Origin: Alviniconcha marisindica | Lineage: Eukaryota > Mollusca > Gastropoda > Provannidae | Direction: 5' to 3' | DNA length: 64,000 nt | Assembly: GCA_018857735.1 (NCBI GenBank) | Contig: JABMCL010002018.1 | Coordinates: forward strand, 192,501-256,500 | Part shown: piece by piece, positions 23,581 to 37,100 of the stretch | How positions within the stretch are numbered: position 1 is the stretch's first letter | Layout of the letters: each line of letters begins with the position of its first letter | The notes under the pieces: model-generated | Told to the model about the DNA's origin: nothing | Database searches by the model: none | What the model saw: the letters and a program-made list of their open reading frames with translations, nothing else | Position numbers and translations under genes: made by a program

Positions 23581-24084
23581 GTGTATTTGGGCTTGTGTAT
23601 TTGGGCTTTTAAGTCTGACGGGAGTGGTTGCACGCGTTTTCTCAAGTGCACTCTGTTCCGGTCTACAATAAATTCGTAAGAATCTACAAACAGCTTCACC
23701 TTACTTGGTAAGTCTCGTTTTATTGTTTATAATTAAACCTCACCTTCCCAGGTAAGTCTAGTTTAATTTTACAATCTGTACACCATGGTGTGTAACACTT
23801 TATATTTCATACATTGTGGTGCAGGGCAGGGTGCAAACAGGTACCCCTTTAATTAGTGCTTACTCTCTCTGGAAACCCAAGAATCAAAGGAATTTGCTTC
23901 TAACAGGAAGTCCAAACTGAAGGGTAAGATGTCAGCTTCCCTGCTAAAGTGGCCCACAGTAATCAAAGAGTTATAGCATGGCTAATCACGCATGCGCATT
24001 ATGCAAGCCATTCCATTCAACTACAATCCAAGAATTCCACATAAACTTTGCCTTACTAAGGTTAACTATTCCTTTGCGTTACTA
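23581..24084. other. Unassigned sequence
   Basis: Includes two close copies of a TTACTTGGTAAGTCTCGTTT / TTCCCAGGTAAGTCTAGTTT segment (about 23700-23770). This may be the decayed 3' end of the DIRS-like element. No gene is seen. Confidence 0.4.
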
Positions 24085-24650
24085 ATTATAGCGAGTGGCC
24101 TCTTCAAAAAGCGTGGGTGAGTTTCGTGCATAACAACTCACTGTCATTCAATGGATCAGCAAGTTTTCAAAACAGTACTACAAAGGTAAACAAAGGGCAC
24201 CAGCCACACTTGCTGAAGATTTTGTGCCCTACATATTTACCCCCCGCCCCCCACCCCACCCACCTCCCTCCACCCCCCTTTGGCCTGTGAATGTGAATGG
24301 CCTCTTTGACAAGCATAGGTGAGTTGGGTGCCTAACTCACTGTCATTCAATGGATCAGTGGATCAGCAAGTTTTTAGAACAGTACTAGAAAGGTTAAGAA
24401 TGGGCACCAGCCACACTTTCTGAAGATTTTGTGCCCTATAGATTCTCCCCCTTTGGTCTGTGAATGGCCTCTTCAAAAAGCATGGGTGAGTTTTCTACAT
24501 ACCTCTTTGTCATTTGATGGATCAGGAAGTTTTCAAAACAGTACTATGATGGTTAAGAATGTGCACCAGCCACACTTTCTGAAGATTTCTGCACCTTATG
24601 TTCGCTACATCCCTCCTCCCACCAGCCCCCACCCCCACCCCACCCCCAAC
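24085..24650. repeat. Tandem array related to the ZNF341 terminal exon
   Basis: About three to four copies of a unit of roughly 175-200 bp (TGGCCTCTTCAAAAAGC..., ATTCAATGGATCAGCAAG, ACAGTACTA... AAGAATGGGCACCAGCCACA, CTTTCTGAAGATTTTGTGCC, then C-rich spacer). The AAGAATG...CAGCC...CTGAAGA core matches the stop-codon end of the terminal coding exon, which starts 25 bp further on. The array thus seems to be made of copies of the 3' end of that exon plus flank. Confidence 0.75.
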
Positions 24651-24674
24651 ATTGTCACAAGCAGTGTAGCACTT

Positions 24675-24863
24675 TCAGGGAGTTTGTAAAGAATGGGTAT
24701 CAGCCTGTGCTGTCTGAAGAATTTCTGCAGAAGCTTTGAGCAGACTCTCAGTGCCCTGCAAGACGGGGTCGCCGGCAGTGAAGTCGACCAGCTGCGCTGG
24801 GCAGGTGACAAACGTCTGCTGCTGCTGCTGCTGTCCCGGGGCCCCTGACGCTGCCACCACCAC
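24675..24863 (-). CDS. ZNF341: ZNF341 terminal coding exon
   Basis: Sixty-two codons and TGA after acceptor CCAATTGCAG. It encodes [20 protein letters not shown] then [20 protein letters not shown] and ends [10 protein letters not shown]. The last 15 codons (DNA AAAGAATGGGTATCAGCC on the plus strand) belong to a sequence family repeated in tandem downstream at 24085-24650 and, further off, at 16200-16745. The stop-proximal coding sequence has therefore either been copied many times or been acquired from that repeat. Confidence 0.82.
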   Translation of the reverse strand: MVVAASGAPGQQQQQQTFVTCPAQLVDFTAGDPVLQGTESLLKASAEILQTAQADTHSLQTP

Positions 24864-27800
24864 CTGCAATTGGAAAGGAGGTTTATTCCAGCAGTCTTTG
24901 GCGTCGCAGCCTAGTCCCATGGAATCCCTTGTGACAAAGTGTCTGGGGCCACCAACTCCACTTCCTCCTAACTGACCTGTGTCTACAAAATAAGAGATTA
25001 TTTATGGCACCCCATCTTGTACGAGCTTGGAGCGCTTATAAAAAAAGACAAGACTACAAAGAAAGGACATAGTATTTTGTTTCTGGTACAGTGGTAGGGA
25101 TATTTTGATCGCTGTATCTTTAAAAACAACTTCACAAGATCTTAGAAAGGAGTATGTTTAAGACAAAACTTTCTTTAACTTATCAACAGTGTTATTTCCT
25201 ACACCATGATTTTTACGGTTGTTGATAATAACAAGATTGTGGTCAGCATCTGCTGGTTGTTTCACCATTCCTCAACACCAAGTTTCAAAATACAAAAATG
25301 TCATGAGCAGCAGAAGCAACAAAACTACATGGCAGAAAAGTGAACCAAGCAGAAAAAGAACTCTTACAGCTATAAAGCTGACCTGCAAAACAACACCGCT
25401 TAGTTACAGATTCTAAATTAAAAATAGATAAAAAGCAGTTAAAAAATCTAATGAGGAAAATAATGTCCAAAACATTAACAACCTAAACAATGCAACCATT
25501 CCATTACCTGGTGAACAATAATGATAAAGATTTGAAGTCAACTGTTGCCAACGCAGTCAGGACCTTGAGAAAGTTTCTCAAGTGGATGGCATAGATAACC
25601 TTGCCTGGGGGGTAAGTCGGTGAATTTTGTATTCTGATGCTGTACACATCGCTGTGCCAGTTGCGACTTTTTTCCACGAGAAACCTGGGTTGCTTCCCCT
25701 TGGTAAAAGCCAACTACAACAAGTTCCTAACACTGGTGGAAATGACGGGTGGGGGGCGGTGGGCGGGGATGGAGGAGAAAGAGGGAGGGGTAAAGAGAGA
25801 GAAAGCATTAAAAGATGCAGTTTACCTGAGTGGCCATGACCTCCCCGCCCCTTGACACGGCCATGACAGGAAGGCCCGCTTCCATCATGCCCCCAGCTCC
25901 AGCCATCTGGACTGGCGTGGCCTCAATGATGGTGATTGGCTGCAGGGTGCCTGCAGCCAGGCCGGCCTGAAGGGTGGCCGGGGTGAGGGAGGTGTGGAGG
26001 GTGGGCACTCCCCCGTCGCTGCACTCCGTCAGGTGAACCACGTAATGGTCGATCACCTGGCTCCCATCCAGCTCACCGGGTAAGACCTGCCACAGTCACG
26101 GCCAGTGCTGTCAGCTGACAATAACGGCAACATCCAGGGCCACAGCTTTCCCTTACACTGGGCCACTGCCTGAAACACTCCACCATCCCTCAGTCTTCTC
26201 CCTGCTTCAAAGCTCACCTTTTCAAGAACTTTTCTGTGTGTTTAAGATTGGTGGTGGTGGGAGATGGGGTGGGGGGTGGGGGTGGATGTGTGTGCAAGGA
26301 TGATGTTACTGTAAAGTGCCTTGTGCTCCCACTTAATGGGGAAGAAAGACAGGGTGCTACACAAACATCATCATTATTTCAGTGGACAAAGACTGGTGGA
26401 GAACCTCTGGCATATACAGGACAACGCCCCCACCGCACCCACCCATCTACCCCCCAAAATGGGGCAAGTATGTAAAACACACACATACCCACACACCCTC
26501 CACGCACCCCTCCCCATCACAGCCATCCACTGATGTGGACATCCTCACCACCACCACCAACAACAAAAAGCACCAACATGCAGGCAGTTACCTGCTGCAC
26601 CAGCTGCTTGTCGCTCAGACTGGTCAGCTGGGCCAGGTGCGTGGCAGGAGCGGGCTCCACCTGCTCCTCCATCGGGCCGCTCTCCTTCAGCTCCGTCAGC
26701 CGGCCTTCCGACGACGCACCCTCCTCCGACTTGGGTGCCCGCCCCCGCCCGCTCCCTTTCATCTGGTTGGCTATGGCGGCGGCCACGCGGGGGTTCTGCA
26801 GGTGGATGCCGCTGGCGGAGCGCAGGCCTGGGGTGCCCTGCTGGCGCCGCTTCACTTCCATGCCCGACGCCTCGTCCTGCAGCACGCCCTCCTCGTTTAG
26901 CAGGAAGTCGCGCTTCCGCGGCCGACCAATCTTTCGCCGCCGCCGTGGTCGGAAGAGCTGGGGTTCCGTGATCCGACCCGGCTGGCACTTGTGTTCGTTG
27001 AACAGCTTTGATCGGAAGAAGCCTCGGCCACATTTATCACACTGAAATGGTTACACACAAAGGGGGAAGCACTAATGATCAAAGTTGGAACCCAGTTTCG
27101 ACACTTTTGCTAGCAGTAGTTCCTTAAAAAGCTTGGACCAAAAAACTAAAAACAAAAACAAAAACATTCATCATACAGAACTAGAGAAATAAGAAATAGT
27201 ATAAAAAATTTAAAAAATGCTGCTTAATTCCACGTTTTTAGGTTTACTTGTATATTTGTCATAAAAGAATGAAACCATAACATGGAGTTCTGCATGCATA
27301 ACAAGACTGACCTTGAAGCGATAGTCGGACTTGTGTCCACGTTCATGCTCCAGCATGTGGGGGCGGCGACTGAAGCCCTTGCCGCAGACCGAGCATTTGA
27401 AAGGCTTGATGCCACTGTGGGTGATGATGTGTGACTTCAACTTGTCTGGCCGGTTGAATTCTTTTGGGCAACCTGCACATCAACCACATAACCGTCCCAG
27501 GCACTCTGGGTCATCTGTCAGCATTTTGAGCTTATATGTATTTATATAGTGTAGCTGGGTTTTGGTGTTTTTTTTTGTTGCTGGTTTTTTTAGCTAATGT
27601 TTGTGTTTTTTTAGTCAAAGAAAAATGTTAATTTTTATGCATGTATGTATAACACTAAAGATGTGTTTCATGTTAGGCAATCTCCGTTTAGTATCTGCTA
27701 CCCAAAATACAAATCCCCCCCCCCCACAGTGTCTTGCCCAAACAGATTTGGTGAAGAAACCTGGACTCTAAATTATGCTTTGAAAGTCAACCTCACCCTG

Positions 27801-30046
27801 TTTCCCTTGACAATACCCCCCCCCCCCCCCCCGTCCACCTGGCGGTAACACAACATATTCCACTTCAGCACTTGATACTTTCAGCTTGCTTACGTTTACA
27901 CCAAAACATGCCTGCTTGCTGCTGCAACAAGAGTTCAACTGTCGACCCACTTTGCCCCAGACCGCCCATCAGCGCCCACTCTTTTTTGTTACTGTGTGAC
28001 CCCAGACAACCCGGTAGCAGCCGGTTAGCAGATGCTCCATACTGGCATCCCAGCTTATGCAAACAGGAATGGGATTCTCATGAGACTTGTAGCCTCATTT
28101 CCACTATTGTGCACTACTTCCGGCGATGTCTTTTGCTCGAAGTTCAGTGGATTTTGAGAGACGCTGTGAATTTTCAAAGTTGTGAGATGGACACATGATA
28201 AATGCACGGAAATAAACAAAAGCCCTACTATTAGCAGTGGCGTCAAAGCTTCAGCCTTTGAGATTTAAACTGCAAATTTTGTATAGATGTCTACCCTGGG
28301 CACCCTAACAAACTCACAGAGCTTCATCTTTGGAGATTTAAACTGGAAATTTTGCCAAGTCAGTTACCCTATGGGCACCCTAACAAAACCTGACATTCAG
28401 ATGAGGACATTTCCGATTTGGGAAAAATAATTATGCTTTTATTTTTGAGTAAGAAAATCAAAACCTGTTGGATATACAAGAACAACGTGTTTGCAAACTG
28501 GGAAAAATGCAAAGTGAGCAGAAACATTTATCCGGTGTTTATCTTTTATCTGCTGGTTCACTACCAATGATTTTTAAAGTTGTACACCAGGATCAGTTTA
28601 TGGAGTTACTTCCCTTCACATGGGATTTCGTAGAGAAAGGGCAGCGGCTAGTCTGGGGCCAAGTGGGTTAACAAACTCACAACTGAAAAACTGTAAACAT
28701 CACACAGAAAGTAAATTATTGCCATTTTTACTTTTATATCTGAGCTCATTCATCCCCAACCTCACAACAATGAAACAAAGAAGAAATCAATAAAAGAAAG
28801 AAAAATTCAATTCTCTCAGAAACAAAAAGGAAAAGAGCTTACCAGTGAGAGATTTGAAAGGACACCGATACTTTTTGACCGCCTCATGTATGGTCATGTG
28901 ACGTTTGAGTTTGTCCTTCCTGTTGAAGGCAGCATGGCAGGTCTCACACTGGTATGGCGTCTCTCCCGTGTGGATCAGCATGTGGGACTTCAGGTAGTGC
29001 TCCGTCTTGAAACGCTTCTGGCACGTCGGGCACTCAAACTGGCCTACAACAGGGCAGAGAACCAATGCAAAGGTATTACCATGTCCTGAACCACACGTGA
29101 CACCTGACATGTTGAGCACTCAAACTGATCTATGAGAGACAAGATATATAATGCAAGGGTTGCACTATGTCTTGAACCACACTGACATGTTGAGCACTCA
29201 AACTGATCTATGAGAGACAAGATAAATGATACAAGGGCAGCACTATGTCTTGAACCACACCTGACATGTTGAGCACTCAAACTGATCTATGAGAGAGGAG
29301 ATATATAATGCAAGGGTAGCACTGCCTTGAACCACACCTGACATGTTGGGCACTCAAACTGATCTATGAGAGAGGAGATATATAATGCAAGGGTAGCACT
29401 GCCTTGAACCACACCTGACATGTTGAGCACTCACACTGATCTATGAGAGAGGAGATATATAATGCAAGGGTAGCACTGCCTTGAACCACACCTGACATGT
29501 TGAGCACTCACACTGATCTATGAGAGAGGAGATATATAATGCAAGGGTAGCACTGTCTTGAACCACACCTGACATGTTGGGCACTCAAACTGATCTATGA
29601 GAGAGAAGATATATAATGCAAGGGTAGCACTGTCTTGAACCACACCTGACATGTTGGGCACTCACACTGATCTATGAGAGAGGAGATATATAATGCAATG
29701 GTAGCACTGTCTTGAACCACACCTGACATGTTGGGCACTCAAACTGATCTATGAGAGAGGAGATATATAATGCAAGGGTAGCACTGCCTTGAACCACACC
29801 TGACATGTTGGGCACTCAAACTGATCTATGAGAGAGGAGATATATAATGCAAGGGTAGCACTGTCTTGAACCACACCTGACATGTTGGGCACTCACAAGG
29901 ATCTGTGAGAGAGGAGATTTCAGCCCTTCAGGACACAGCCATGTGGATTCATTCTTTATCAATGAAACAAAGAAAAAGATGATGTATTTGATACTCTGCT
30001 GCACATTTTGGCCTTGTTGATGGAGTCACCAACACAAACTCTGTGT

Positions 30047-30117
<71 letters not shown>

Positions 30118-33100
30118 ACTTAGACTAGTGTCTGGGGACAAGATTTTGCACTTTTAAAATATTTTAATTATTATAATAATAATAATAATAATAATTATTA
30201 TTAAACTGCTGGGCTCCAAATGGCAGTACCCATGGTCCTGTTTTGGCAACTTTCAAACGTCCATTTGTCATAAACATGAGCAGTAATCAAGCGGAAAAAC
30301 TGCTGCGTACATAGTTTGTGTTCAGTTCCTATCAACATTATCCATGTTGCTTCTTCAGTTTGGTTCCCTTTAACACAGGTTAAGAAATTCACCCTCTGAG
30401 CCATGGATGGGAAGATGTCGACGCAGAAAGCGCTCGCACGAGAACAGCTTGCTGCAGTGAGGACAGGGGTACTGGTGGGAGGTGGTTGCCAGGTGATGCT
30501 CCAATGCCTCTGGTGTGGTGTATTTGTTGCCGCACTTGGTGCACTGAAAGTGGCTGCACATCCAACACATATTTTCATTACACAGTGAAGACGCGAGCAC
30601 CAGCAGGAAGTGGCCACTTGGCGACAGTGGTTGCTGGGTGATGATGGCTGCCAGGGCATAGTGGTTGCTAGGCAATAGCTCCTTAGCATCTGTCCATGGC
30701 TGCTAGGCGATGGCAGTTCATAATGTGGTTGCTGGACCGTATGAACAAGATGTGAGAGTACTAACGCCAGAGCATTGACCTTGTTTGTACTGCCTTGACT
30801 AGGAAATGACCCATGCCAGTAACTGGGGAAGTATGGCATGCACTCCTTAGGCCCAACACCTGGCTGGGGAATAACCTGTGTAAGTAACAGGGCGGCTAAA
30901 AACCTGTGTAAGTAACACCAGGCTGGGGAATAACCTGTGTAAGTAACAGGGGCCTGGCTGGGGAATAACCTGTGTAAGTAACAGGGGCCTGGCTGGGGAA
31001 TAACCTGTGTAAGTAACAGGGGCCAGGCTGGGGAACAACCAGCGTGAGCAACTGGGGAAGTACGGTACATACGCTCACCAAACACCTGGCTGGGGAATAA
31101 CCTGTGTAAGTAACTGGGGAAGTGTGGCACACTGCACTCACCAAACACCTGGCTGGGGAATAACCTGTGTAAGTAACTGGGGAAGTACAGTACACTGCAC
31201 TCACCAAAGGCCTGGTTGGGGAATAACCTGTGTAAGTAACTGGGGAAGTATGGTACACGTTCCACTCCCTACGGGCCCGACTTCATGCTGTGACTGGGGA
31301 ATAACCAGTGTGAGCAACTGGGGAAGTACGGTACACTACTCTCACCAAAGGCCTGACCAGCGTGAGCAACTGGGGAAGTACGGTACAATACGCTCACCAA
31401 ACACCTGGCTGGGGAATAACCTGTGTAAGTAACTGGGGAAGTACAGTACACTGCACTCACCAAAGGCCTGGCTGGGGAATTGCCTGTGTAAGTAACTGGG
31501 GAAGTACGGTACCAATCTGGTCTGGAGATGCCTGGTCAGGTTTTGGCCCCACTCATCTGGTCTGGAAGCAAGCCGGTGTGCAAAAATCATTGGGCCCACT
31601 TCTGGGCCTATTTAGACTGGATGTAAATCAGATGGGTGCATTTACCAGGTGGGAAAGTACAGCACACTCCACTCACCAGAGGCCTGACTGGGAAATAACC
31701 TCTCTGAGCAACCGGGAAAGTATGGCACATGTTCCATTCACTGAGGGCCTGGACTCTGCACACCTTGTCTGGGGATTAACCAGTGCACGTAACTGGGGAA
31801 GTCTGGTACACATTTCTCTCACTGTGGGCCCAGACTCTGTATGCCTTGACTGGGGAACAATATGTGTGAAAACTGATTGGGTTGGGTCATGTTACACTCA
31901 CCAAGGACCTGGACTCTGTATGCCTTGTCTGGGGAATAAACTGTGCGAGCAGCTGGGGATGTTGGTACACTACACTGACCAAGGGCCTGACTTAGTGTAA
32001 CTGACTGGGGGTAACAGGGGAAGTCTGCACACTACACTCACCAAGGGCCTGACTTCATGCCCTGACTGGCAGTAACAGGGGAAGTCTGGCACACTACACT
32101 CACCAAGGGCCTGACTTAGTGTAACTGACTTGGAGTAACAGGGAAGTCTGGTACACTACACTCACTGAGGGCCTGACTTCATGTAACTGACTTGGAGTAA
32201 CAGGGAAGTCTGGCACACTACACTCACCAAGGGCCTGACTTAGTGTAACTGACTTGGAGTAACAGGGAAGTCTGCTACACTACACTCACCAAGGGCCTGA
32301 CTTCATGTAACTGACTGGGGCAAGGGCCTGACTTAGTGTAACTGACCGGGTGCAACTGGGGAAGTCTGGAACACTACACTCACCCAGGGCCTCATTTAGT
32401 GTAACTGACTGGGTGTTCACAGGGGAAGTCTGGAACACTACACTCACCCAGGGCCTCACTTAGTGTAACTGACTGGGTGTTCACAGGGGAAGTCTGGAAC
32501 ACTGCACTCACCCAGGGCCTCACTTAGTGTAACTGACTGGGTGTTCACAGGGGAAGTCTGGAACACTGCACTCACCGAGGACCTGACTTCATGCCCTGAC
32601 TGGGGAAGAGGTTGTGCGAGTACTGATGGCAGCCCAGGTCATAGAGTGAAGGGAAGTACTTGTTACACTGGTGACAGCGGTACGTCATCTCACTCTCGTG
32701 CGTCTTGGTGTGCTCAAGGAAGGATTCAAGCTCCCTGAAGGAGTGGCCACATTTCTTCATCACACACTTGTACACCTGAAACAGGGAGAGATGTCCGGTG
32801 TCATTATGGCAGTTCTCTGAAGGAAAGGCCACACTTCTTCGTCCCACACTAGTACACTGCAAACAAGAAGAGATGTCTGATATTATGGCAGTTCTCGGAA
32901 GGAAAGGCCACACTTCTTCGTCTCACACTAATACACTGCAAACAAGATGAGATGTCTGATATTATGACAGCAGGTCTCGGAAGGAAAGGCCACACTTCTT
33001 CGTCCCACACTAGTACACTGCAAACAAGAAGAGATGTCTGATATTATGACAGCAGGTCTCGGAAGGAAAGGCCACACTTCTTCGTCCCACACTAGTACAC

Positions 33101-34157
33101 TGCAAACAAGAAGAGATGTCTGATATTATGACAGCAGGTTTTCGGAAGGAAAGGCCACACTTCTTCGTCCCACACTAGTACACTGCAAACAAGAAGAGAT
33201 GTCTGATATTATGACAGCAGGTCTCGGAAGGAAAGGCCACACTTCTTCGTCCCACACTAGTACACTGCAAACAAGAAGAGATGTCTGATATTATGACAGC
33301 AGGTCTCGGAAGGAAAGGCCACACTTCTTCGTCCCACACTAGTACACTGCAAACAAGAAGAGATGTCTGATATTATGACAGCAGTTCTCGGAAGGAAAGG
33401 TCACACTTTTTTGTCAAACACTAGTACACCACAAACAAGAAGAGATGTCTGATATTATGACAGCAGTTCTCGGAAGGAAAGGTCACACTTTTTTGTCAGA
33501 CACTAGTACACCACAAACAAGAAGAGATGTCTGATATTATGACAGCAGTTCTCGGAAGGAAAGGTCACACTTTTTTGTCAGACACTAGTACACCGCAAAC
33601 ACGAAGAGATGTCTGATATTACAACTGCAGTTCTCGGAAGGAAAGACCATGCTTCTTTGTCACAAATGTGTGCTCCTAAAATGGATATGTGTCTAACAGC
33701 ATAATGGCAGTTCTTTGAAGGAGTGCAAGCACTTTTTTATTACACAACACAGTTGCACACCGAAAGCAAAGAAGGTATGAATTACCATGGTTGTGAAAGT
33801 CAAACACTTCACACACAGGAACCAGTTGCTGATTATATTGTTAATTACTATTATTTCATTTAATATTCAGTTCAGAGTTGTTTTCCTATCACAAACCTGT
33901 CTGAATTGTATAGCCGTCAGTGTCACAAAATTGTGACCACAAAATGAGGTAAAAACAGACAAAACACAAATGAAACTTCAAAACAAATGTATAAAATTGC
34001 ACAATCTCCACCACACCCCAAACAACAACAAACAAACAAACAAAAAGCTTCCTTAAATTGGCAGCCAACCAGCCCTCTTTCTGTTTCATTTTGTTCTGGT
34101 CAGTAATTCCTGAGAAAGAGTCTTTCCCTTGCTACACACACACATTCTCTCTCTCTG

Positions 34158-34192
<35 letters not shown>

Positions 34193-37100
34193 GTCTTTCT
34201 CACCCCCCTCCCTCTAACCTGCTCTGATTTGTGCTTGACCATGTGCGTCTTCAGCTGGAAGAACGTCTTGAACTTCTCGGAGCAGTACTGACAGATGTAA
34301 GAATTGTCCACCACCACCCTCACTTTCACCTGCTGACCACCACCTGCCCCTTGGTCCTGCAACAGCAACGCTCAGTGTACAGGTTGTGAAGCACTGCCAG
34401 CTGTCAACTCACACCCATCCATCATTGACCATCATCAGACTTTGAAAGTGGAACAGGTCGTATGTGTAGGCAGTAAGACTGATAGGTACCTATTGGGCAA
34501 TTCAGTGAAGCTGGTTTGCTAGAGTGAATGCGCTTTGTAATCTTTTGCGCAAGAAGTCGTAAGAGGTCGCAGTGCACTTCCAGGCTAATTTCTGAGTAGG
34601 CGTTGCTTCACGCTGTGTATAACAGTGGAAGTTGAACCTAGAATCGTGAAGTAGTACAAATGCCAGTACTGTTGCAGTTCCAAAAATTACCGTCAAAAGG
34701 GGATGGAGGGTGGAAAAAAAGTGTCTTTGTGTCGTTTTTTGGCTGACCAGAAGATCATGAGTTCGTAGAAAAAATGCGTTTTGGGGCATCCTATAGCACG
34801 AGCAACAAGTTATTGCTTATTGTCAGACACATTATGACTATGGGCCTCCAAAAATGCCTTTAAAGTTGGCAGTGTAAAATTCGCAAATTCACTGTCACCG
34901 CCTTCCATTGTGAAGAAAGTACACACCGGAAGTAAAAGCAGCCAAGGGACTTGAGCGATGCCGGGCAAAAGTCAAAGGAGTTAACAACCCCGCCTGAATC
35001 GCCCAATAAAGCAGAGACACTGAAAGGTAGGTGTGTGTGCGTGCGTGCGTGCGTGCGTGTGTGCATGCGTGTGTGTGAAAGAGAGAGAACTCAAACTCAA
35101 ACTCGAAAACTTTATTTTACAAGGATTGTAGTTTAGGTTCAGTCAAAAACCTGTCTAACAACTCGTCCTTGCTAAGCTAATGATGAGTAGCTATCAAATT
35201 ACAGGCATTATTTATATATATATATATATATATAGACATGAATGAGTGAATGAAATGTTATACATGAGAATTTCCACACAAAACATAGCATGTTCACCGC
35301 GCCAGAAGAACACATGCCATACATCATTCAGTTACATATTATGAGCATACAACCAGCAAATAAAGCAGTAGAACATCTGATCAGTTCAAATGAGTGTATC
35401 AGAAAAGAAAACAGAAGCAGTCAATGCTTAGCTTATAAAGGACAGTAAGGGAGAGGGAGAAGAAAAAAATGAAAAAAATGAGGGGGGGGGGGGCACTCAC
35501 AAGCAGTCGAAAGGACTCATCAGACTTTTATGGGTGTATAAAATAGGTCTCAAATAACCAGTCATTGCAATGGCAATCACTAGAAAACCTCAGTCTCTCT
35601 CTCTGTCTGAGAGAGACAGAGAACTCAAACTCAAGCTCTAAAACCTGATTTTACAAGGATTGTAGTTTAGGTTCAGTCAAAAACCAGAGAGAGAGAGAGG
35701 CAAATGTGTGTGTGCATGTGTGTGTGTGTGTGCAAGTGGAGTTCACATGCATGCATGCATGCGCGCATGTGTGTGTGTGTGTGCGTGCGTGCGTGTTTGT
35801 GTCTGTTCTGTGTGCATGCACACACACACACATGTATGGTGTTCACAAACCTTTCTGTTGTCTGCCTCTAGTTCCTCCTTCACCAAACCCTGTTGTTGAT
35901 CGCTGACAGAGATGACGACTCCCTCCTCCTCCTCTTCCTCCTCCTCAGCCTCTTCCCCCTCCACCTGCCCTGCCTGTGGACTTCCCTGTTCTGCCGCTAC
36001 AGCTTCTGGCGGGGGCTGCTTGGGTAGGGTGGAGGATGTCCCACTGGGCCACACCTGTCAACAGCCACACCTACATGTGAGTGAGAAGGGGAACTGGAAC
36101 CCCCAAAATATTTTGCTCAAAGATATAGCATTAGGTCCTACTGGACCTAACAGCCAGTCCTTGCTATACTACAAACACATACAGACCTAAGATTAATGCA
36201 GTTGTCTACCAATATGCAGTAAGTTGGTGTTTTTTGCCCAGTCAACCTACCAATAGGCATATTTGCAGAAGTGGTGAGAGACACACACAGAGAGATGGAG
36301 AGTGTGAGAGAGAGACACACACATAGAATGAATGTGTGTGTGTGTTTGTGTGTCATGTGCATGTGTGGAGTTGGGGATGCTTTGGAAGGACGGACAAAGC
36401 CCCAAGCTCTACCTGTCAACAGTGGATTACATGTATATTAATTACTGTGTGTGTGTTGGGGGGGAGGAGGACAAAGGGAGGGGGATTGGATGGGACAATA
36501 CAGCTGTAAAAGGTAAGCATTTCAAGCTTATTACCATCAGGAAAAAGACGTGTTAGCTGACATATTCTCATCTTCCTGGTATGACTTATTTTGACCTATA
36601 AGCATATCAAATGACGGATCTATTAGTGTGTATCCCTGAGTGGCTGTGTGTGTTCCCTTGACCTGGTTAGCCCTGATGTAATCCTCTGTTGCTGACTGGG
36701 CTCAAAGCACCAGTTAACTAACCAACCTGGGCCAGGTTTCCCAGGCCAAAGCCCAATCACACACAGCTCACCTTCATTCACCCACATGGTACGTGTGAAT
36801 AACTGTGCATTTCTCAACACAAGACACCTGCATTGTGGCGCGCCCACACAATAGCCAACTCCCCTGCCATTACAGACGTGTTGTTTGATGCTGGACTTCT
36901 AAGCTACTACTGGGACAGACAAAATTTACTTTCTACACAGCCATGTGTTAGCTTGTCACTGGACCTCTTGGCAGCGCATGATGCTCATCTCACCAGACCT
37001 CTTGGCTAATGCTCATCTCACCAGACCTCTTGGCAAATGCTAATCTCACTGGACCTCTTGGCTAAGACACAACAGCACATGATGTTCATCTCACTGGACC

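Noticed and set aside
26545..27033. Alternative minus-strand frame of 162 codons over the last-finger exon
   Set aside because: It is a shadow; the frame beginning CDKCGRGFF at 27041 fits the phases of both neighbouring exons and the human last finger.
30201..31265. Minus-strand open frame of 354 codons, the longest in the window
   Set aside because: It runs through the array made of copies of a ZNF341 exon end. The protein is a repeat of [17 protein letters not shown] units from non-coding phase, without start context or conserved domain. Only 30393-30553 inside it is a real exon, in another frame.
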